Shown here piece by piece: positions 55,762 to 64,000 of a DNA stretch of 64,000 bases. The translations under genes and the position numbers were made by a program. This DNA is from Siniperca chuatsi (lineage: Eukaryota > Chordata > Actinopteri > Centrarchiformes > Sinipercidae): contig NC_058055.1 in NCBI RefSeq assembly GCF_020085105.1, forward strand, positions 19,707,822 through 19,771,821, read 5' to 3'. Below the pieces are notes generated by a model. It had not been told where the DNA came from and made no database searches. It saw nothing but the letters and a program-made list of their open reading frames with translations. Every line of letters starts with the position of its first letter. Within the stretch, counting starts at the first letter, position 1.

Positions 55762-58700
55762 ATGGGAGACTATGATGAAGACACTGCATTCCTCGGACAG
55801 ACTGGTCCTTATTTCTGGACCACATTCTTCCTCCTAAACACAGTTTTTGTCTCAACTGGATTCAACGGACTTTACATTGTCTTTGTTGGGGCAGCTCCAA
55901 AACACCACTGTCTCATTCCAGACATTAACTTGACTGAGGAGTGGAGAAATGCCATCATTCCCTTTACGATAGTGGATGGTGAGGAGGTGCAGAGCCAATG
56001 CAGCAGATATATTCTGGATGTGGTGAGAAATCTCTCCGCTGAAGGATATATTCCTGGAAGGGATGTCAACCTCACTAACCTGGAGCAGGAGGGATGTTTA
56101 GATGGATGGAACTACAGCAAAGAGATCTACCAATCCAACATAGTCACTGAGGTCAGTATGAATGTGCACTTGTGTGTTTTCTGTATGTTAGTTATGGGAA
56201 ATTTCATTTCTGAAAGTTTTCAGTTTGCCTTTGTCTTTTTTTTTGTTTGAAATATGTGTGTAATACACATCTTTTCACAGTGGGACCTTGTTTGTGACAA
56301 CCAATGGAAAGTTCCATTTGCATCCTCGACTCTCTTTGTGGGATACCTTGTTGGGTCGCTAATCTCTGGCCAGCTTTCTGACAGGTATTTCATCCTTATT
56401 TATCAGTGAAATTCCTCTAAACGCACTCAAGTCATAGTCCAATATGAACAATAAATGTACTTTATGTATAGTAAGACAGTTTTTGTCATTTACTACATAC
56501 TGTAGCTGTGTTATTTTATCCAAGAAGTCCTTATCATTTATGAAATGTTGGTGAAATTTTGGGAAATTATTTCACACTGTAGTGAATGTTACTGGAGGCA
56601 TGGACCTGATAAACTGTGATTATATAGACAACAGCTCCATCTACTGTTGAAGTTGAAGAGTCTCCTACTTTGAAGTCCTCACCTCACATCTTGCAGTGAT
56701 GCGTTCCCAAATATTAAAACACCTTTGTCTCCATTAAATGGTCTGGGATGACAGAAAGACATTCAGCCAGGAGTAGTGTGCCAAGAAGGGATCTACAATT
56801 TGCCCCTGAGGGTAAATCTGTGTAATAATGATGGTGGATCGTGTTATCATGTGTACTCAGATGAGAGAACTTGCAGAGTTTTCTAAACTTAATCATTTAT
56901 AAGAAGAGTTTGAAATTATTACCATAAGACTACACTAGCATGTACAGTACTGTAACTGCTCTTTGTTATGGTTAATTATTTAAATTTATAATTTAAATGC
57001 TCCTAAATACTTGTTAAAGTACTAGTTATAACATTGTGTTTTATTTCAGCATTGTCTTGGGGTACTGGTTGTGCTTCCTGCCCATAGAAAATCAGCTGTC
57101 AGAAGTAGTACATTAAGTGTTTGCTGTAGTTTTCTGCCACAGAGTTGTTGTTCCAGCCAGGTGTACAATAACACTGTAGAGTATTTGTAGAGTTTAGAGT
57201 ATTTGATGTTAGTTGTGGTCAGGGTTAGGCTCTTACGGAAATAAGTGTTGTGTACCTTTTGATTGTAGAACAGCAAGGGGCTCAGGACACAGCAGTGTGG
57301 AGCACTTGTGTGTTTAACTATTTAGCTCTTTTGCAGCTGTGAAAACTGTAGGCCCAATGGTTGGGGGTCTTTGAGGTTTTAGAGCTGTTTGATCATTGTG
57401 TCACACTGATGACTTTAAAGACTAAAATAAGGCTGTTCAAGAGTAAACCTGTTAATATATCCCCAACAGTCCTCACTGGACATTTAAACTAGTCTCTCCT
57501 AACATTCAAGGTCAAGCAGCAAACCAGTCTGTAGGTTCTGGTGTTGTGCTACTGTCGCCATCTGCAAGAACTTGACTGAGAGAGAATGGTGGAGAGGTCA
57601 AGGGCCCAGTGTCTTGTTACGACATTATACAATGAAAACAATACATGTCACCTTTACTGGTACCCAAAAACATTTCAAACACTCCAGAGTATACATTGTG
57701 AAAGTTACTGTATAGACTTGCAGTTGGTTTATGTTTAGCATAAGGAGATTGTTGAGCCTTCATGTAATTAATGGATCATTTTCTGCCAGTGCCAAGACAA
57801 CTTTGCATATAAATACAATTTCACTTACCTGGAGTATGACAGAAATGATATAAACTGTAAGTCACAAACCTTGAAAATATGTCTTGTCAGTTTCAATTTA
57901 ATGCAACTAAGTTGCACACATCTTTCCGCTCTGGGGAGGTAACAACTTAAATTTGGTAACATACAGCCAAGTTTCACGGGAAAAGTTATTGCTTTGGCTC
58001 TGTACTAACACTGGATATGAAATGAAACAATGACATAAGGGTAAAGTGCTGACTCAACTTGAATTTGAGCGGGTTTAAATGTACAGAATACCATCAATTT
58101 CAAGATACAGAAAGTAAATAGCTTTTAAATAAGTTAATCTAAACTCAAATAGAACATATATAATAAATATATATATAAAAAGTTAATATATAATACTTGG
58201 TTGACAAAAGTCATCGAGTGGCTGCAGTCTACTACTCACTGACATCAGCAGACACTTGATATCTTCCCTAATGATGCTCTGCCTGGCCTGTGCTGTAAAG
58301 CTCTTTATTTGTTGCTTGTTTTGTGGGTTTTTTGCATTCAGTCTGGTCTTCAGCAAGTGAAGACCAGGATTGGATTGAAGTCAGGTGCCCAGTCAAGAAC
58401 ATTCCTCGGTTTGGCTATTGATGTTTATGATCACTGTCCTGCTGCAAAGTCCTCAAAATTAGGAGTTTTAGGACAAAAAGGGACAAAGCAATCACAAACA
58501 TGTCACTGGCATCATATTTTCTAAATGCACTGTGTCTGTGAATTACTGTCAATGATATACAATTCTTTTCCATTAAGGTTTGGAAGGAAGAAGGTTGTTT
58601 TCATCTCTCTTGCAGCGCAGTGCATCTCGGTCCTGCTTCAGTCCTTCTCTGGTTCATGGAGGATGTTCTGTATCATGTTCCTCTTTGTTGGAGCCTCCCA

Positions 58701-61700
58701 GATTTCCATCTATATTTCTGCATTTGTACTAGGTAGGAACTGTAAAATACTTCTCATCCTATGTTTTGAAGACATTCTTGTCACCTGCATAAATAGATAA
58801 TTTGACTTATTTCAGTATGGCTGTTACTGTCTACTGATATATCTTCTTTTTTTTTTAAATCTCTTGCTCATCTCTAAACATTTACATTTTATTTTATCTT
58901 GGACAGGAACGGAGGTGTTAAGTAAAACTATGCGAGTAGTCTTCACAACTCTCGGGGCCTTTCTTTTTTATTGCCTTGGGTACATGACACTACCCTGGAT
59001 TGCATATGGCATCAGAGAATGGAGGACTCTTCTTGCCATTCTGTCCACAAGTGCTGTGGTCTACATACCGCTGTGGTGGTACGTTTCCCACAATACTTAC
59101 TGATTTTTAAACTAATATTTTGTGCATGAATATAATATTTCCACAGTCAGCATCCATGGTTTAACAGATATGATAATAAACAACCTGTTTTGTTGACTTT
59201 CATAGTAAACCTAAATTGCTTGTGCAGGTTCATCCCAGAGTCTCCTCGGTGGCTGATCACTCAGGGAAGAGTGGAGGAGGCTGAGGCCATAGTGAGAGAT
59301 GCTGCAAGGAAAAATAAAGTTGAGGCACCACTGGTCATTTTTAAAGAGTCTGAGGTGAGTTTTCTTTTAATATTATCATTGTATCATTTATGAAATTTTA
59401 ATTATAAATCATCAACCTTCAACATATTCCAATATTTCATATAACAACTGAATACATTATTACTTTTTCTTTACATTTTAAATTGTTTTTGAAACTATTC
59501 GTTAGTATTTGGCATTAAGCATACTTCTGTTATTTCACAGTTATGTCTTAAAAAGTTGGTATATGTAATCCCATATCCTAAAACCCCTTCAAGTCTGCAT
59601 CAATTGTTCCTTGGCCAAAGCCTAAATTGAATCTGCTCATAATGTATTTGAGACATTCTGTGTGCAAGTCTGTAAAATCAAACCACATGAATTCTCTTGT
59701 TTTCATTGGGTTTTGCTACAGGGAACGTCTCCAAGCAGGACATACACCATGCTTGATATTCTGAAATCCAAGAACATCAGATGCATCACACTGATGTGTC
59801 TCCTTTTGTGGTGAGTGGTTGTTTTTTTCCTCATTCTGACATTAAATAAAGGTTATTAATTACACTTTGCACACCTTTGTTAATCAATGGTGATACAGCT
59901 ATCTGTCTCTATGCATATAAATGTACCAAATGTATTACGACAACAACAAATGTACAATGTAAATAGGCATCCCATAATATTTATTTGATAATACAAATAC
60001 TGGTTACGTTCCATTAATTCTAGTTTTCTTTTTTATTTTCAGGATGGCAATAAACATTGGATATTTTGGATTATCCCTGAACACCTCCAACCTGAGTGGC
60101 GACCCCTTCATGAACTGTTTTCTATCAGCTACTACTGAGGTCCCTGCCTACGTTGTTTCTACTTGGCTGCTAAGGAAATGTCCAAGAAGAGCACTTCTGT
60201 CATCGTTCCTGGTCATTGGAGGAGGAGTTCTTCTTCTCATCCAGTTCATCCCTGATTGTAAGACTTCTTTTTTTGTTATGTAAATCTTCAGTCTAACGAC
60301 CTGTCTAACACACACAGCGATTTACACAATAAAAGCTTATACTGCCGCTAAAACGTTCATAGACGGGAAAACACTCAGCAGAGCCATGGGGGATGAGTGT
60401 CATTTACATGGCAGCATTTATAGTGGGAGTTCACCTAAATTACAAATCAAACACTTACCAATACAATGAAGGTGAGTGGAATTTCATTTGTGGCATTACC
60501 AGCAATGAAAAATTAAACAATTCGACAGCAACATCTCTTTCCAGAAATAGTGTCCATGTTACTCTGGATATTCCACCGGACACTGTTTATATAAAATGTT
60601 ATTTCTTCACAGCAGAAAGTAAAAAAACTGTTACAAAAAAGTGTTCACAATGACGTCTGTGGAATATCCAGAGTAATGGGGACACTGTTTTTAGAATCAC
60701 ATTTTTCTATTGATTTTTTACAATATTATGAGTACTCCAAATGAAATCTCCATTGTATTGGAGGTGGAGGCACTAATCTCAGAGACAGATATCTCAACCA
60801 AAACATCTGCATGGCTTAATATCACTAGAGGTAGGTGTGAAAATAGATATTACATATTATAATACATGAAATCATGATGACAGTGACATGTTTGCTGTAT
60901 ACAAATATTTGTAATTTGGGTGGACCAACTCTTTAAAAGCAGCTACTCGTTTACTTTGCAGGAATGTGTGTTCAGTTATCAAAACCACCAGACTTTCTGA
61001 AAAGCTACTCAACTAAATTTCAGTTTTTGTAGTAAAGCTTGAAAATAAATTCTACATCCATGTGACCCTTGTCCATTCATAAATCTCATTCTGCCTTTCT
61101 TTCTTTCTCTGTCTTGTCATTCTTTCTTAAGAGGAGATTATATTCGACCTATGGCACAATGTATAGCTTGTCACAGGGTGCCTGGAAAGGCTGTTTCCAA
61201 GAAGTAGGCTTTATAAAAGAGGGTGTTGGTTGTGCAAATGTGCAAGCTAAATAGTTATTTCCAAATGTTTGTAATAAACTAGTCACATGATGTTCATTGC
61301 CTTTTGAGTAATAAGGGAGTGTAACATCTATGTTCCTGTATGTTCTATAATGTCCTGTAATATTTATTTGTCATTTTCATGATGATAAAGAAGTTATACT
61401 CACTGTAAATGATTGCATCCTCGGAAATGGGTTCAAGAAATCTCATATAACGAAACATCGCTCTCTCTTTCATTCCAGCTCTTCTTTTGTTAAAGTACAA
61501 AAGATTAGGTTACAGAAAAGAAGACATTGTTGAGGCACTCTTAGGCACAGCAAGTTATATAAAAGCCTTTCCACCTTGATGAAGACCCTGTGAGGTCGAA
61601 ACCGGTCGACATTTAAACCAATATGCCAGACTAAATAAATCAAACATTTTTAAATATATAACGTTTCTTCTTGCTCTGCCTAAGAGTGCCTGAATATTTT

Positions 61701-62862
61701 CTTTTGTGTGACCAGTTTTTTCATCCTGAAGAGCACCTTTAGGTTCCCTGGACATACTACATGTGAAACTGATTGGGCACTCTCTCTCTCCTCCTCCTCC
61801 TTCTCAGCCCTTCAGTATGTTGCTCTGGCATTGGAAATGACTGGGAAGTTTGGCTTCACCATGGCCTTCAGCATCGTCTACATCTACACCGCTGAGATTT
61901 ACCCCACTGTACTCAGGAACGTCGGCATGGGAATGTGCTCCTCTGCTGCACGCATTGGCAGTATAACAGCTCCTTATGTCATCTATTTAGGTATGTAGAT
62001 GTTGAATACAGTATCTCACAATGATACCAATTATTCACTGCGTTGATATACTGTATGTATCTAAAAGAACAAAAAGGTCTGCATAGGATAAAATCAGTGG
62101 TATGTACAAATATAGTGAATGTTTATCTATATTCAAGTAAAGTTTGTCATTTTCTAATGTAGAATTTTTCTCCTTTGTTATTTACAGGTACTTATAATAA
62201 GGTTCTGCCTTATATTCTCATGGGAAGTCTAACAATTGCTTCCTCTGTGGTGAACTTCTTCCTTCCGGAGACCCTCAATAGAGATCTTCCAGAAACAATG
62301 GAGCAGATGCAAGAATGTCAGGGGTACATGCATTTCACTCAGGTCACTGTAGTTCACACATTTTTCAGGTCCCCATTACAACATTGTTTTATAATAATAG
62401 CTTTGAAGTTACAGTGGCTTTAGTACTCGTCCTTGAAAGAGCTTAACAGGAAAAAAAACATTAGAATTTGTATCCATCAGAAAGACCTGCATTCTCCTTG
62501 AAAAGGGTTTTGATTGAGATTGGTTGTCTTACTGATATGATGATGCATTTCTTATTCTATCATGCTGGCTCCATAGTAGGCTACAGCTATCTTCAAAAAC
62601 AGAGAATTCATTGCCTAGTTTAACAAATTATAGCACGATGAAAGAAAAGAAGATGAGTAGAAAATGTAAATATGTCAACTGCCATTTATGTATCTGTGGT
62701 AGCTGTGTTGCTTGTTTTCGTTTTCATTTTTAACATGGTGTTTCTTTCAATTACAGGTTGTGTAATGGACCCAAAAAGAAGAAATATGTAGAAAATGGAG
62801 GAGGGGTCAACCCACCCATACAACGTGAGGTCAAATCTGATGTGCAAGCTCTTACTCCGTAG
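55762..62862 (+). CDS. SLC22 organic cation/carnitine transporter-like (OCTN), gene F
   Basis: Ten in-phase exons, about 558 residues: 55762-56151, 56281-56384, 58578-58732, 58907-59078, 59228-59354, 59722-59810, 60043-60257, 61808-61990, 62188-62323, 62757-62862. MFS carrier with [15 protein letters not shown] start, TM1 [15 protein letters not shown], extracellular loop with three sequons (NLT, NLS, NLT) and [65 protein letters not shown]. It is the most diverged of the four intact copies: TM1 has FLLNTVFVS where the others have FLLCxSI, exon 6 is only 89 bases, and the Walker-like motif reads GTEVLSKT. Exon 1 is a single 390-base exon, the ancestral-looking state. The tail (ALTP) is not a PDZ ligand. 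It is head-to-head with E. Likely a distinct paralogue (slc22a4- or a21-like); substrate unknown. Confidence 0.9.
60290..60860. mobile_element. Repeat with internal 18-bp inverted repeat in gene F intron 7
   Basis: TTACTCTGGATATTCCAC (about 60558-60575) and its exact inverse GTGGAATATCCAGAGTAA (about 60658-60675) enclose a ~80-base centre. The surrounding text (CCACCGGACACTGTTTATAT; ATTATGAGTACTCCAAATGA) has the look of a dispersed fish element. Boundaries are approximate and no target duplication was found. The 86-codon frame inside is not a gene. Confidence 0.5.
61530..61694. mobile_element. 165-bp MITE-like element with 25-bp terminal inverted repeats
   Basis: The left TTGAGGCACTCTTAGGCACA GCAAG and the inverted right end match at 23 of 25 positions. 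The interior includes GATGAAGACCCTGTGAGGTC GAAACC, a motif frequent in fish repeats. It lies about 110 bases before exon 8 of gene F. Confidence 0.7.
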
Positions 62863-64000
62863 TTTTTCTCAATGGCCTTTCTTCACTTTTAAGACAGACA
62901 GAGAGACAGAAAGAACATTTCTCTTGCTTGAAAGTAATAATCTGAATATAAAATCCAAAACATGCACAGTGGGATCCAAAAGTACACTGTGAAGTACTGT
63001 TGTTTTTTTAAATCATTTTTTAAAAACTCTTTTTTTTTTCTCAATTGATGATGTAATTCAAGTTGGAGTTTTTTAAATGTTGTAAAGAAAAATTTTTAGA
63101 TTTTAAAAGTTTTGTATGAAATTGAAATACATGTCTGATTGGTCTCTATTTTTTGCCACACAATACATGTAATTAAAATAAGAAGATATGAACCCTCCTA
63201 ATGCACAGCCTGAGTTGTTTTTGTCTTTTAACACAAAAAAAACAGATACTGAATTAATATGGTGTATGTGTAATCGTTGTTGCTCAGAGTGAAAAGAGGC
63301 CATAGCCAGCAGCCGGTTAGCTTAGCTTAGCATAAAGACTGGAAACAGGTGGAAATAGCTAGCATGGCTCCGTCCAAAGATAACAAAATGCATCTACCAG
63401 CACCTCCATAGCTCACTAATTAACACGTTATATTGTTTATTGTTTAACATTTACATACAGTACCTACAATACAATTTACCAAATGTAAACTGGGAGAAGT
63501 ATGCAAATGAATCTCTAAAAACTACAGTTGGCATTCCAGCGTTGGTGACTTGCACAGGATCAACCACGCACTGACAGATATGGATCCCTCTGTTCTGCAG
63601 AGGCATACCATCCCTTCTGGGTCAAACATATGTGGGAGAGGATGAATTTCCCAGCAGGCTGATGACCCTCTAAACAATTATGCGATGCTGTTATATCAGG
63701 CATCTCAGAGCAAAAACGCTACTGAACATGTTCAGAAGATTTTGAAAAGGTGACACCTTTTGGAGTAATGTGAATTCTCCATTTCTGTTTAAAAAAAAGT
63801 GAAATCAGTGCCTGGCAGAGGGCATGATGTGATTACATTACACTTTTTTTTTTTTTATTTTACTGGTTAAAAAGTTTTATATTGCTACAGACAAATCATG
63901 TGACACAACATATATTTTAGTTTTAGTTTCAAAGAGTGTATATGTAGTTTAGTAGTTTAGTTTATTGTAATTTCTCTCCTTACAGGTTATGCAAAAAGCA
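62863..64000. other. 3' flank of gene F
   Basis: No further coding exon is recognised to the window edge. An ATTAAA at 63172-63177 is a possible polyadenylation signal for F. A family Z repeat lies at 63305-63445. The last ~550 bases show nothing I can name. Confidence 0.55.
63305..63445 (+). repeat. Dispersed repeat family Z, copy 2
   Basis: GGTTAGCTTAGCTTAGCATA AAGACTGGAAACAGG, CATGGCTCCGTCC, AACAAAATGCATCTACCAGC ACCTC, CTCACTAATTAACACG, matching the block order at 40490-40640. Confidence 0.7.

Noticed and set aside
58309-58524. 71-codon frame before exon 3 of gene F, faintly like antisense Tc1 transposase DNA
   Set aside because: The resemblance (GGATTGAAGTCAGGTGCCCA and similar) is too weak to call an element with boundaries.
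60393-60653. 86-codon frame in gene F intron 7
   Set aside because: It lies inside a dispersed repeat with an internal inverted repeat and has no start context or family resemblance.

Overview
This window is vertebrate nuclear DNA, almost certainly from a teleost fish, probably a percomorph. The genes are split by GT-AG introns. The introns carry long (TG)n tracts and repeat families typical of fish: a tRNA-type SINE, RTE-, L2- and L1/Tx1-like LINEs, Tc1-like remnants and many small inverted-repeat elements.

Layout. A minus-strand type II Na/phosphate cotransporter gene (slc34a1-like, NaPi-IIa) lies at 3755-9920, with a probable non-coding 5' exon near 10.3 kb. It is followed by a cluster of five SLC22 organic cation/carnitine transporter (OCTN, slc22a4/a5-type) loci. 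Copy A (11493-17627, +) is a decayed pseudogene that has lost exons and been invaded by LINEs. Copy B (19098-28426, +) and copy C (31348-38771, +) are intact 11-exon genes encoding about 550 and 552 residues. Copy E (39477-52081, -) is an intact 10-exon gene of about 557 residues and is the most slc22a5-like; it converges tail-to-tail on C. Copy F (55762-62862, +) is an intact 10-exon gene of about 558 residues, divergent from E. I assembled every exon by hand from GT-AG boundaries and reading phase. Exon sizes 104, 155, 172, 215, 183 and 136 recur in all four intact genes.

How the genes relate. All four intact SLC22 products should be 12-helix plasma-membrane carriers for carnitine or organic cations. 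NaPi-IIa-type proteins reclaim phosphate across epithelia. The slc34a1 product and B and C end in class I PDZ-binding tails, while E and F do not.

Main points of interest: (1) A, B and C share an intron at nucleotide 207 of the coding sequence that E and F lack. The two flanking exons, 207 + 183, add exactly to F's single 390-bp exon 1. (2) B and C are mosaics: exon 2 differs at 3 of 183 bases, exon 1 at roughly 45 of 207, which suggests gene conversion. (3) Pseudogene A records its decay step by step. (4) A SINE with a perfect 15-bp target-site duplication lies just upstream of an exon of E. (5) Two slc34a1 introns begin with (CA)n directly after the splice donor. I found no wholly new system; the novelty lies in the evolution of this transporter array.
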